NCBI GenBank assembly: GCA_963205525.1
Contig: CAUJJP010000175.1
Location: 1 to 27,455 of the forward strand
Origin: Pseudomonadota bacterium
GTDB lineage: Bacteria > Pseudomonadota > Gammaproteobacteria > Burkholderiales > Burkholderiaceae
Direction: 5' to 3'
Length of the DNA stretch: 27,455 nt
The first letter of the stretch is position 1; every line of letters starts with the position of its first letter. Both the position numbers and the translations under genes were made by a program. Shown here one piece after another: positions 1 through 7,552 of the stretch. The notes under the pieces were generated by a model. It saw only the letters and a list, made by a program, of their open reading frames with translations. It ran no database searches and had not been told where the DNA came from.

Positions 1-2034
1 GCGCTGGGGCTCGGTCTCCACCCCTTCGGCCACCACCTCCAGACCCAGCGCGCGCGCCATCTGCACCACGGCGTGCACGAGCGCGACGTCGCTCGCGTCG
101 GCCGGCAGGCCGTGCACGAAGCTGCGGTCGATCTTCAGGCGCCGGATGGGGCAGCGCTTGAGGTAGGACAGGCTGGAGTAGCCGGTGCCGAAGTCGTCGA
201 TCGCCAGCTGCACCCCCAGCGTCGCCAGGGCCCGCAGGCGCTGCAGCGCCTCGTCGGCCTCGTGCACGAGGATGGACTCGGTCAACTCCAGCTCCAGCCG
301 TGACGCCGGCAGGGCGTGGCGCTCCAGCACCGCCGCCACGCGCTCGACGAAGTCGGGTTGCCTGAACTGCAGCGCCGAGACGTTCACCGCGACCAGCAGC
401 TCGCGCCCCTCGGCGGCCCAGGCCGCGCCCTGGCGCACGGCCTGCTCGAGCACCCAGTCGCCGATCGCGACGATGAAGCCGGTGTCCTCGGCGACCGGGA
501 TGAAGCGCCCCGGCGGCACGTCGCCGAGCTCGGGGTCGCGCCAGCGGATCAGCGCCTCGGCACCGCTGACGGTGCCGCTGGCCAGGTCCACCTGCGGCTG
601 GTAGTGGAGCCGAAAGCGCTGGCTCGCCAGCGCCTGGCGCATCGCGTGGTCCAGCCGCATCTGGCTGCGCAGGTCGCCCTGCGCCTGGCGCTGGTGAAAG
701 CGCAGCCCGTTGCTGCCGCCGGCCTTGGCGCTGCGCATCGCGCCCTCGGCGTGGCGCAGCAAGTCGTCGGCGCACTGGCCGTGGCCGGGCGCGAGTGCGA
801 TGCCGACGCTGCCGGTGAGGGTGAAGGCATCGCCCTCGAACTGCCAGGGCTGCGCCATCGCGCCCAGCATGCGCAGCGCCGCCGCCTCGGCGGCGGCGGC
901 GTCGCTGTGCTGCAGCAAGGCGGCGAACTGGTCGCCGCCGATGCGCGCCACGAGGTCGCCGCTGCGCATCGCGCGCTGCAGCCGCGCCGCCACCTCGCAC
1001 AGCGCGCGGTCGCCGATCTCGTGGCCCAGGCTGGCGTTGACGAGCCGGAAGCGGTCGAGGTCGAACACCAGCAAGGCGAAGCCGTCGCCGTCGTGGCGGA
1101 TCGCCTGCGCCGCCGCATCGACCTGTTCGGCGAGCTGGCGCCGGTTCGCCAGCCCGGTGAGGGCGTCGGTGCGCGCCAGCAGGTCCAGTTTCTCGTCCGC
1201 CGCCACGCGCTCGCTGAGGTCGCGGAACGACCAGACCCGGCCGAGCGGACGGCCGCGGCTCCACAGCGGGCGCACCACGCGCTCCAGCACCTGGCCGGAC
1301 AGCAGGCTCAGGCGGTCGGTGGCCGACAGCAGCGTCGTCTCCTGCAGCGACTGCAGGCGCCGTTCGTAGGCCTGCGGGGCGTCGACCACCTGCCGCATCC
1401 AGGACTGCACGGCCTCGTCGCGCTGCGCCGCGAACAGGGAGTCTGGCATGCCCCAGAGCTCGGCGAAGCGGCGGTTGAAGGCACGGATGGCGCCGTCGAT
1501 GCCGGTCACCAGGATGCCGTCGGCAGTCGACTCCAGGGTCGCCTGCAACTCGGCCGCGAGGTCTTCCTGCGCCGCCAGGGCGCGGCGCTCGGCGCTCACG
1601 TCGCGCGCGCAGACCAGCCAGTGGCTGATCCGGTCGGTGCTCGTGGCCTGCGTCGTGCCGTCCCCGGCCAGCGGCCGGATCGTTCGCCACAAGTGCAGCA
1701 AGCGGCCATCGGCGGTGTGCAGCAAGGTCTCGGACTCGAGCGCCTCGGTGCCGGCGGCGCGCGCCTGTGCCGCCTCCCACCAGGCCAGGTCCTCGGGGCT
1801 GCCGATCAGGTGGTCGGCGCGCGTGGCGCACAGCGCGGCCTCGTCGCGGCCAAACAGCCTGCAGGCCGGCGTATTCGCCATCGCCACCCGCAGCCCGGGC
1901 CGGGAGACGATCCAGGCCGGATCGGGCAGGGCCTGCAGCAGGCTGCGCCAGGCGGAGGGCGCGGCGTCCACGGGATCCGCAGTGTCCATGGCCCCCACGG
2001 AGGGCATGGCGGGCATGGACTGCAGGCCCTCCAT
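1..2034 (-). CDS. PAS-PAS-GGDEF(degenerate)-EAL signalling protein, 3' end cut by window
   Basis: Predicted cyclic-di-GMP phosphodiesterase; 678 codons are visible and the C-terminus lies outside the window. Residues ~27-260 look like two PAS-type sensor segments (second PAS around ATLESTADGILVTG). A GGDEF domain follows from about residue 290 (ARTDALTGLANRR); its signature at 366-370 reads GGDQF, so the acidic fourth position is lost and cyclase activity is doubtful. The EAL domain begins around residue 470, with EALIRW at 493-498 and later EAL-family elements NVSALQF, ELELTES, IDDFGTGYSS, LKIDRSF and AEGVE, so hydrolysis of c-di-GMP looks intact. The ATG at 2034 shares one base with the TGA of the upstream HD-GYP gene (TGATG), which indicates translational coupling. 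No membrane segment is seen, so it is probably cytoplasmic. Domain order and partner gene are clear; the signal sensed is unknown. Confidence 0.93.
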   Translation of the reverse strand, partial: MEGLQSMPAMPSVGAMDTADPVDAAPSAWRSLLQALPDPAWIVSRPGLRVAMANTPACRLFGRDEAALCATRADHLIGSPEDLAWWEAAQARAAGTEALESETLLHTADGRLLHLWRTIRPLAGDGTTQATSTDRISHWLVCARDVSAERRALAAQEDLAAELQATLESTADGILVTGIDGAIRAFNRRFAELWGMPDSLFAAQRDEAVQSWMRQVVDAPQAYERRLQSLQETTLLSATDRLSLLSGQVLERVVRPLWSRGRPLGRVWSFRDLSERVAADEKLDLLARTDALTGLANRRQLAEQVDAAAQAIRHDGDGFALLVFDLDRFRLVNASLGHEIGDRALCEVAARLQRAMRSGDLVARIGGDQFAALLQHSDAAAAEAAALRMLGAMAQPWQFEGDAFTLTGSVGIALAPGHGQCADDLLRHAEGAMRSAKAGGSNGLRFHQRQAQGDLRSQMRLDHAMRQALASQRFRLHYQPQVDLASGTVSGAEALIRWRDPELGDVPPGRFIPVAEDTGFIVAIGDWVLEQAVRQGAAWAAEGRELLVAVNVSALQFRQPDFVERVAAVLERHALPASRLELELTESILVHEADEALQRLRALATLGVQLAIDDFGTGYSSLSYLKRCPIRRLKIDRSFVHGLPADASDVALVHAVVQMARALGLEVVAEGVETEPQR

Positions 2035-3284
2035 CAGCCGGCCTCGGTGGGCCGCTGCACCGGCTCGAAGAAGTAGTGCAGCGTGTCGCGCGGTGCGAGG
2101 TAGGCGAGGGCGTCGGCGGGCAGCCGCGCCGCCGGCAGGCTGCCGCGGATCGAGAGGCCGGGTTCGCTCTCCAGGTCCAGCAGCAGCGCTTCGTCGGCCG
2201 GCACCGCCGGGTCGTGGACCAGGACTTGCGGCCGCAGCGGGCGCGCCGGATTGACCGCCATCACCATCGCGTGGCGGCCGTCGCTGAGCTGGACGATGGT
2301 GCCTGCGGGATAGACCCCCATGGTGCGCACGAAGGCCGCCATCAGAGCCGCGTCGAAGCGCCGGTGCTGCTGCGCGAACAGGATCGCGACCGCCTCGTGC
2401 GGCGTGCGCGCGGGGGTGGCAACAGCCGGGTTGCACAGGTTGTCGTAGCCGTCGGCCACCGCCACGATGCGCGCGGCCGGCGTCATCCGGTCGCTGGACA
2501 GTCCCTGCGGGAAGCCCTGAGCGTCGGCGCGCTCGTGGTGCTGGGCGATCACCGCCAGCGCGTCGGCATCCAGGCCCATGCGCTGGCCCAGGGCGAGGCC
2601 GTGCGCCACGTGGTCGCGGTAGGCACGGGTCTCGTTGGCGCTGAAACCCTCGTCGTGGTGGCGCATTCGGTGCGGCAGCTCCAGCTTGCCGACGTCGTGG
2701 AACATGGCGCCCAGGCCCAGGCTCAGCAGGCCCGCCTCGTCCAGGCCCATGCTGCGCCCCATCAGCAGCGCGATCACGGCCACGTTCAGGCCGTGTGCGG
2801 CGCTGCGGTCGCCGCTGCGGCCGTTCACGAGCCGGATGCAGTGCTCGCCCGCCTGCGACATCCGGTCCAGCAGCTTGCGCGACAGGGCCAGCGCCTGCGC
2901 ACCGGCCTCGGCGGGCGCGTTCAGGGCGCGCCGGCCCGCCGCCTGCAGCGCACGGTTGGCCTCGTCGCACTCGCGCTCCAGCTCGGCGAGCTGCTGCTGG
3001 TGCTGCGCCAGGCGCGCGCGTGCTGCCTGCGCCTGCAGTTCCTGTGCGCTCGGGGGCTCGGGTGGCGATGGCGCAGCCGCAGGCGGCTCACTCGCGGGCT
3101 CGACCGGCACGCTGGCCTGCGGATCCCAGCGCACGCGCTGCAGGCCGAGCTCGCGGATGGCCGCGATCTGCTCCGGCGCCAGGATGCGGAACGACGAACG
3201 TGGGAAGGGGTGCTGCATCCACCCCAGGTCGAGGTGGACGAACATGCCGACCCGCAGGTCTTGAACAGAGACGATGGACAACAT
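2034..3284 (-). CDS. DUF3391 / HD-GYP domain c-di-GMP phosphodiesterase
   Basis: 416 aa. The N-terminus (residues 1-60) matches DUF3391 (VQDLRVGMFV, HPFPRSSFRI), which commonly precedes HD-GYP domains. Residues 61-80 are a Pro/Ala linker and 80-120 a Gln/Glu/Arg-rich probable coiled coil. The HD-GYP domain runs from ~150 to 325, with FHDVGK at 195-200, a further His pair around 225-228, HH at 249-250 and VADGYD at 276-281. The GYP signature is altered to GFP (257-259). HD-GYP proteins hydrolyse c-di-GMP to pGpG/GMP with a bi- or tri-nuclear metal centre, and the metal ligands look present. I chose the ATG at 3284 because the DUF3391 domain starts right there; an in-frame extension upstream to 3470 is low-complexity. 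It overlaps the following EAL gene by one base, so two different phosphodiesterase types are co-expressed. Confidence 0.92.
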   Translation of the reverse strand: MLSIVSVQDLRVGMFVHLDLGWMQHPFPRSSFRILAPEQIAAIRELGLQRVRWDPQASVPVEPASEPPAAAPSPPEPPSAQELQAQAARARLAQHQQQLAELERECDEANRALQAAGRRALNAPAEAGAQALALSRKLLDRMSQAGEHCIRLVNGRSGDRSAAHGLNVAVIALLMGRSMGLDEAGLLSLGLGAMFHDVGKLELPHRMRHHDEGFSANETRAYRDHVAHGLALGQRMGLDADALAVIAQHHERADAQGFPQGLSSDRMTPAARIVAVADGYDNLCNPAVATPARTPHEAVAILFAQQHRRFDAALMAAFVRTMGVYPAGTIVQLSDGRHAMVMAVNPARPLRPQVLVHDPAVPADEALLLDLESEPGLSIRGSLPAARLPADALAYLAPRDTLHYFFEPVQRPTEAG

Positions 3285-3502
3285 GGCTGATCGAGCGGGC
3301 CCCCGCACGGGGTATCCCACCTGCTGTCTATCGGCAGCCGCGGACCAAGCTTGAGCGTCTTCGCCCGGCCCGGCCTGTTGCGGGGCCGGCGGCGTACAGT
3401 CGCGGCGTCTCGCGCCGCGGCAGCGCGTGGCGCGCTCTGCCTGCCATGCATTGCGCGTGAACGGCGTCACGCCGCGGACCCCATTTCTTGCTAGGCTGGA
3501 CG

Positions 3503-4312
3503 ATGACCCATCCCCTGGACGAAGCGCTGCAGCTGCAGCCGCTGGGCGAGCACCGCTTCGGCGGCGCCACCCACGCTGCCTACGCCAACATGGTCGGCCC
3601 CTTCGGCGGCGTGACGGCGGCGGTGATGCTGCAGGCCGCCTTGCTGCACCCGGCGCGGCTGGGGGACCCGATCGCGCTCACGGTCAACTTTGCCGGTCCG
3701 GTGGCCGACGGGCGCTTCGAGGTCCAGACGCTGCCGCTGCGCACCAACCGCAGCACCCAGCACTGGTCGCTGCAGCTGCTGCAGGACGGGCAGACCTGCG
3801 CCAGCGGCAGCGCCGTGTTTGCCACCCGGCGCCCGACCTGGGGCGCGGTGGAGGCCAGCCCGCCGCCCGACCTGCCTGCCGCGCAGGCCCTGGCGTCCCT
3901 GCCCGGTGCCGGCCTGCCGGCCTGGGTGCGGTGCTACGACATGCGCTTTGCCCCCGGCGAGGAGGCCTTCGGGCTCGATGGCGCGGAGCAGCCACATTCG
4001 GCGAGCCGGCTGTGGGTGCGCGACGAGCCGCCGCGGGCGCTGGATTTCGCCAGCCTGGCGGCGCTGGCGGACAGCTTCTTCCCGCGCGTGTTCGTGCGCC
4101 GGCGCCGCTTCGCGCAGATCGGCACCGTGACCCTGAGCACCTATTTCCATGCCGATGCGGCGCTGCTGGCGGCGCAGGGCGAGCGCCACCTGCTGGCCAG
4201 CGCACGCGCGCTGGCCTTCCACGACGGCTACCACGACCAGAGCGCCGAGCTGTGGTCGCACGAGGGCCGGCTGCTCGCCAGCGCGCACCAGATGGTCTAT
4301 TACCGCGACTGA
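3503..4312 (+). CDS. TesB-like acyl-CoA thioesterase (double hot-dog fold)
   Basis: 269 aa. Resembles the thioesterase-like 4HBT_3/TesB-type double hot-dog family, which hydrolyses acyl-CoA to free acid and CoA in the cytosol. Seen in sequence: an N-terminal half with PFGGVTAAVMLQA (residues ~33-45), the hot-dog helix signature of this family, followed by a strand region (ALTVNFAGPV); the C-terminal half repeats the fold (TVTLSTYFHADAALL, then SARALAFHDGYHDQ). The start at 3503 is the ATG directly before the conserved region; a TTG at 3488 is also in frame. There is no clear Shine-Dalgarno sequence. The gene stands alone on the plus strand and converges on ptsI. Its last codons are tandemly repeated downstream (see 4302-4340). 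Substrate chain length cannot be told. Confidence 0.85.
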   Translation: MTHPLDEALQLQPLGEHRFGGATHAAYANMVGPFGGVTAAVMLQAALLHPARLGDPIALTVNFAGPVADGRFEVQTLPLRTNRSTQHWSLQLLQDGQTCASGSAVFATRRPTWGAVEASPPPDLPAAQALASLPGAGLPAWVRCYDMRFAPGEEAFGLDGAEQPHSASRLWVRDEPPRALDFASLAALADSFFPRVFVRRRRFAQIGTVTLSTYFHADAALLAAQGERHLLASARALAFHDGYHDQSAELWSHEGRLLASAHQMVYYRD

Positions 4313-4340
4313 ATCACCGCGACTGAATCACCGCGACTGA
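4302..4340. repeat. 14-bp tandem repeat across the thioesterase stop codon
   Basis: The unit accgcgactgaatc occurs at 4302-4315 and 4316-4329, and a third partial copy of 11 bases lies at 4330-4340, all perfect. The first copy contains the final codons and TGA of the thioesterase gene; the next two are noncoding duplicates. A period of 14 puts each copy in a different frame. Slippage or short tandem duplication is the simplest origin. Confidence 0.95.
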
Positions 4341-4358
4341 GGCGGGTGGCCGCTCAGT
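4336..4358. terminator. Hairpin between convergent thioesterase and ptsI genes
   Basis: Inverted repeat: ACTGAG at 4336-4341 pairs with CTCAGT at 4353-4358, then after one bulged G three more GC pairs enclose a GTGG loop. It lies between convergent genes and includes the ptsI stop codon. There is no T run on either strand, so intrinsic termination is uncertain. Confidence 0.45.
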
Positions 4359-6126
4359 GCAGCGGTGCGGCGCCGAACAGCGCCGCTGCGGCCGCCGCCG
4401 GCTGCTCGGCCGCCAGCACGGCGTCGAGCTGGGCCGCGAGCCGGCGCGTGTCGGCGCGCAGCACGCGCTGCTTGATCGCCGCCAGCCGCGAGGGGTGCAT
4501 GGAGAAGCTGCGCAGCCCCATCGCCAGCAGGAGGTCGGTGAAGGCGGTGTCGCCGGCCATCTCGCCGCACACGCTGACCGCCTTGCCGGCGGCCTGCGCG
4601 CCTTCGATGGTGCGCCGTATCAGCGCCAGCACCGCCGGGTGCCAGGGGTCGTACAGGTGGGCGACCGATTCGTCGGCACGGTCTATCGCCAGCGTGTACT
4701 GGATCAGGTCGTTGGTTCCGATGGAGACGAAGTCCAGCTCCTGCAGCAGCTGGTCGAGCACCAGCACCGCGGCCGGCACCTCGACCATGGCGCCGATCTC
4801 CACCGTGCCGTGGGCGCGGCCGGCGGCGTCGAGCTGGGCGCGCGCGCGCGCCAGCGCCTCGCGCGTGGCGCGCAGCTCGGACCGCTGCGAGACCATGGGC
4901 AACAGGATGCGCAGCTTGCCGTGCGCGGCGGCGCGCAGCAGGGCGCGCAGCTGGGCCTGGAACATGGCGGGCTCGGCCAGGCTCCAGCGGATCGCGCGCT
5001 GCCCCATCGCCGGGTTGAGCTGGTGCTCGTGGCGCAGCTCGCCCACGCTCATGCGGTCCAGCGGCTTGTCGGCGCCGATGTCGACCGTGCGTATCGTCAC
5101 CGGCAGGCCGTTCATGGCCTGCATCGCGCTGCGGTAGGCCTCGTACTGCTCGTCCTCGCCCGGCAGGCTGCCGGCGCGGTTCATGAACAGGAACTCGCTG
5201 CGGAACAGGCCCACGCCCAGGGCGCCGGCGGCCACCGCGGCCGCGGCGTCCTCAGGCAGCTCGATGTTGGCCAGCAGCTCCACCCGCTCGCCGTCCAGCG
5301 TCACCGCCGGGGTGTGGCGCAGCCGGTCCAGGCGCGCGCGCTCGAGCTCGCTGTGGCGCTGGCGGAAGCGGTATTCCTCGAGCACGATGGGCGAGGGGTT
5401 GACGATCACGACACCGGCGTCGCCGTCTATCACCACCCAGTCGTCCTGCAGGATCAGGCGGCTGGCCTCGCGCGCGCCCACCACCGCCGGGATGTCCAGG
5501 CTGCGCGCCACGATCGCGGTGTGCGAGGTGCGGCCGCCGACGTCGGTGACAAAGCCGGTGAACACGCTGCCCTTGAAGTGCAGCATGTCGGCCGGCGCGA
5601 CGTCGTTGGCCACCAGCACCAGCGGGTCCTCGCCCGCGAAGTCGCGCGCGCCCTGCGCCGCCAGCGGCCCCGGCGTGCCGCTGCCGTCGTGCGCCAGGTG
5701 GCGCAGCAGGCGTTCCACCACCTGTTCCAGGTCGGCCTTGCGCTCGCGCAAGTAGTCGTCGTCCATCTCGTCGAACTGGCGCGCCAGCACTTCCAGCTGC
5801 GCCGACAGCGCCCATTCGGCGTTGTAGTGGCGCTCGACGATCCAGTGCTTGGTGGCTTCGGTCAGCGCCTCGTCGCGCAGCAGCATCAGGTGCACGTCCA
5901 GCAGCGCCGCGATCTCGGGCGGTGCCTCGGCCGGCAGCTCGTGCTGCAGGACGGCGATCTCCTGCGCCACCGCATCGCGTGCGAGGCGCAGGCGCTGGAC
6001 CTCGGCTTCGATGCGGTCGGCGCCGACGTAGTAGTGGGCGACATCGATGCGGCTGGACGCCACCAGCACCGCGCGCCCGATGGCCACCCCGCGTGAGACC
6101 GGCATGCCGAAGACCTGGAAGCTCAT
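4354..6126 (-). CDS. ptsI: Phosphoenolpyruvate-protein phosphotransferase (PTS enzyme I)
   Basis: 590 aa, the usual length for EI. It takes phosphate from phosphoenolpyruvate and passes it to HPr in the cytosol. The N-terminal HPr-binding region is followed by the phospho-histidine signature GGRTSHTAIVAR, with active-site His202. The C-terminal PEP-binding TIM barrel shows LFRSEFLFM (308-316), NPAMGQRAIR (371-380), a GTNDLIQYTLAIDRAD stretch and the catalytic Cys520 in CGEMAGD. All key residues are present, so it should be active. The ATG at 6126 gives the usual EI N-terminus (SFQVFGMPVSRGVAIG). No Shine-Dalgarno sequence is seen; a -10-like TACATT ends 6 nt before the ATG. It is the last gene of EIIA-ptsH-ptsI, 111 nt after ptsH. 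Confidence 0.97.
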   Translation of the reverse strand: MSFQVFGMPVSRGVAIGRAVLVASSRIDVAHYYVGADRIEAEVQRLRLARDAVAQEIAVLQHELPAEAPPEIAALLDVHLMLLRDEALTEATKHWIVERHYNAEWALSAQLEVLARQFDEMDDDYLRERKADLEQVVERLLRHLAHDGSGTPGPLAAQGARDFAGEDPLVLVANDVAPADMLHFKGSVFTGFVTDVGGRTSHTAIVARSLDIPAVVGAREASRLILQDDWVVIDGDAGVVIVNPSPIVLEEYRFRQRHSELERARLDRLRHTPAVTLDGERVELLANIELPEDAAAAVAAGALGVGLFRSEFLFMNRAGSLPGEDEQYEAYRSAMQAMNGLPVTIRTVDIGADKPLDRMSVGELRHEHQLNPAMGQRAIRWSLAEPAMFQAQLRALLRAAAHGKLRILLPMVSQRSELRATREALARARAQLDAAGRAHGTVEIGAMVEVPAAVLVLDQLLQELDFVSIGTNDLIQYTLAIDRADESVAHLYDPWHPAVLALIRRTIEGAQAAGKAVSVCGEMAGDTAFTDLLLAMGLRSFSMHPSRLAAIKQRVLRADTRRLAAQLDAVLAAEQPAAAAAALFGAAPLH

Positions 6127-6132
6127 GCGCGC

Positions 6133-6138
6133 AATGTA
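6133..6138 (-). promoter_or_regulatory. -10-like hexamer adjoining ptsI start
   Basis: The minus strand reads TACATT (4 of 6 to TATAAT), six bases before the ptsI ATG, in the 111-nt gap after ptsH. If used, the transcript would start at or beside the AUG. No -35 element is recognisable. Confidence 0.3.
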
Positions 6139-6237
6139 GCTTGCGGCGGCGATGAAGCGCCCGTTGCGGTCATCGGCGCGGCGCCGCCCGCACGCACGGC
6201 AGACGGCGCGCTCAGGCCGCTGCTGCCGGCTCGGCGC

Positions 6238-6507
6238 TCACTCGCCTTCGCCGAACTTGTCGTCGATCAGGGCGCGCAGCGCGTCCATCGCCGCCTGCTC
6301 GTCCTCGCCCTCGGTTTCGATCTGGATCTCGCTGCCCAGCCCGGCGGCGAGCATCATGACGCCCATGATGCTCTTGGCGTTGATGCGGCGTTCGCCGCGC
6401 GCCAGGTGGACCTCGCAGCGGAAGCTGCCGGCGAGCTTGGTGAGCTTGGCCGAGGCGCGGGCGTGCAGCCCGAGCCGGTTGCTGATGCGGATGGAGCTTT
6501 GGATCAC
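6238..6507 (-). CDS. ptsH: Phosphocarrier protein HPr
   Basis: 89 aa, standard HPr size. It relays phosphate from EI to EIIA. The GTG start at 6507 is chosen because it places the catalytic histidine at exactly residue 15 (NRLGLHARASAK) and because GTG overlaps the TGA of the upstream EIIA gene by four bases (GTGA). The regulatory site is also in place: Ser46 within NAKSIMGVMML, the residue phosphorylated by HPr kinase/phosphorylase in species that have it. Its position between EIIA and EI, and the absence of EIIB/EIIC, suggest a signalling rather than a sugar-uptake phosphorelay. Confidence 0.96.
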   Translation of the reverse strand: MIQSSIRISNRLGLHARASAKLTKLAGSFRCEVHLARGERRINAKSIMGVMMLAAGLGSEIQIETEGEDEQAAMDALRALIDDKFGEGE

Positions 6508-6923
6508 GGTGCGGTGGGGGTGGCTTCGCTCGGGCTGGCGGGCGCCAGCGGCATGATGCCCAGCCGCGCGCCGTCGACGGCGCGCGCCGCCAGCGCCTCC
6601 AGCGGCAGCTCGGCATAGCACAGGGTTCGCCAGAGCATGGGCACGTTGACGCCGCTGACCACACGCAGGTGCAGCGGATCGGCCAGCATGAGGGCGGCGT
6701 TGCAGGGCGTGGCGCCGAAGACGTCGGTCAGCACCAGCCAGTCGGTCTCGCATCCCGCCTCGCGCATGAGCGTCCGCGCCTGCTCGCAGACCTGCTGCGG
6801 CGTGGCGTCGGGCGCCACGTCCAGCGCCTGCACGCGTGGCGCGCACTCGGCGTACACGTGCGCGGCCACCGCCTTCAGCGCCGAGGCCAGCGGTGCGTGG
6901 GCGACGATCAGCACGGCGGTCAT
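6504..6923 (-). CDS. PTS mannose/fructose-type EIIA domain protein
   Basis: 139 aa, single-domain EIIA-Man fold protein and the phosphate acceptor from HPr. The N-terminal beta strand ends in the likely phospho-histidine His9 (VLIVAHAPLA). A later segment DWLVLTDVFGATPCNAA matches the conserved EIIA-Man loop, and VVSGVNVPML the strand near the C-terminus. The family normally works with EIIB/C/D membrane components, but none are encoded here; in many betaproteobacteria an EIIA-ptsH-ptsI cluster exists without a permease, so the role is inferred to be regulatory. The ATG at 6923 is preferred; another at 6935 would add four residues. A -10-like CATAAT ends 10 nt before the chosen start. The gene ends in a 4-bp overlap with ptsH. 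It could be called manX-like, but a symbol would overstate the case. Confidence 0.9.
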   Translation of the reverse strand: MTAVLIVAHAPLASALKAVAAHVYAECAPRVQALDVAPDATPQQVCEQARTLMREAGCETDWLVLTDVFGATPCNAALMLADPLHLRVVSGVNVPMLWRTLCYAELPLEALAARAVDGARLGIMPLAPASPSEATPTAP

Positions 6924-6933
6924 GTTGCAGCGC

Positions 6934-6939
6934 ATTATG
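6934..6939 (-). promoter_or_regulatory. -10-like hexamer upstream of the EIIA gene
   Basis: The minus strand reads CATAAT (5 of 6 to TATAAT), ten bases before the EIIA ATG at 6923, and is the only AT-rich hexamer in the 43-nt gap. It is the probable promoter of the EIIA-ptsH-ptsI operon with a very short leader. No clear -35 is seen. Confidence 0.4.
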
Positions 6940-6966
6940 CGCGGCGACGATGGGCGCCTTCCTTGA

Positions 6967-7533
6967 TCAAGGGGTGCGCAGGGCGCCGAAGAAGGCCTCG
7001 GCCGCCTCGCCGTCGAGCCGCTGGCCGAGCACCGTGGCCTGGTAGACACGGCGGCCCTTGCTGAACACCGCGACCTGCGACTGCAGCGGCCGGCCGTCGC
7101 CGCGCCGGCCCGAGAGTGCGACCCGCTGCGTGCCCTGCATGGGCGTCGCGCCGGCCACCGCCAGCGGCAAGGGCTGCGGCTCCCAGGCGCCGATGTTGGC
7201 CGCGGCATGGGCCAGCAGGGCTTGCAGCGTGGGCGTCACCTCCGCCGGGTCGCCGACCTCGGCCACCGCCAGCGCGTAGCTGGCGCCGTCGCCCGCGGTG
7301 CAGGCGTGCAGGCTCAGCTGCAGTGGCCGGCCGTCGAGCCGGATGTCGCGCCTGTGGGTCTGCGGCTTGCAGGGGAACAGCGCGAGCGCGCCGCTGGCCT
7401 CGGGACTGAGCTCGCGCCAGTCCAGCGCCGGGCTGCAGGCCGCGAGCGGGCTGGCGAGCGCCGCCGCCAAGCAGCGCTGCAACAACGGCTGCAGCAAGCG
7501 GTGCGGCAGGGCCGTGCGTGTCGCGGTGGGCAT
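6967..7533 (-). CDS. Small predicted lipoprotein of unknown function
   Basis: 188 aa. The N-terminus is basic, then hydrophobic, and ends in a lipobox-like LAAC with Cys33, suggesting signal peptidase II cleavage and attachment to the envelope. The mature part has no motif I recognise; it contains a few conserved-looking segments (LDWRELSPEASG, FPCKPQTHRRDI, QVAVFSKGRRVYQATVLG), with a Cys in FPCKPQ and another in LHACTAGDG that might form a disulfide. The ATG at 7533 is chosen because it gives a normal signal-peptide length and a GATAAT hexamer ends 7 nt before it; in-frame ATGs at 7542 and 7554 would lengthen the N-terminus, and the last overlaps the divergent CoA-transferase start. It lies just upstream of the PTS operon on the same strand with a 43-nt gap. 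Function unknown. Confidence 0.75.
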   Translation of the reverse strand: MPTATRTALPHRLLQPLLQRCLAAALASPLAACSPALDWRELSPEASGALALFPCKPQTHRRDIRLDGRPLQLSLHACTAGDGASYALAVAEVGDPAEVTPTLQALLAHAAANIGAWEPQPLPLAVAGATPMQGTQRVALSGRRGDGRPLQSQVAVFSKGRRVYQATVLGQRLDGEAAEAFFGALRTP

Positions 7534-7539
7534 CCGGTG

Positions 7540-7546
7540 CATTATC
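7540..7546. promoter_or_regulatory. Shared -10-like element between divergent lipoprotein and CoA-transferase genes
   Basis: The same ATTATC core serves both directions. On the minus strand it reads GATAAT (5 of 6), seven bases before the lipoprotein ATG at 7533; on the plus strand CATTAT (4 of 6) ends seven bases before the CoA-transferase ATG at 7553. The two starts are only 19 nt apart, so any promoters must overlap and transcripts would be leaderless. Confidence 0.45.
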
Positions 7547-7552
7547 CGGGGC

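Noticed and set aside
925..939. Active diguanylate cyclase site
   Set aside because: The motif is GGDQF; the acidic residue needed for catalysis is replaced.
316..2076. 586-codon open frame on the plus strand
   Set aside because: Shadow of the EAL gene on the minus strand; long empty frames are expected at this GC content.
3285..3502. Possible promoter (TACAGT at 3395) or small gene in the gap
   Set aside because: No -35 at a workable distance and no convincing short frame with a ribosome site.
6504..6923. Sugar-uptake PTS component
   Set aside because: No EIIB, EIIC or EIID gene is in the window, so a transport role is unsupported.
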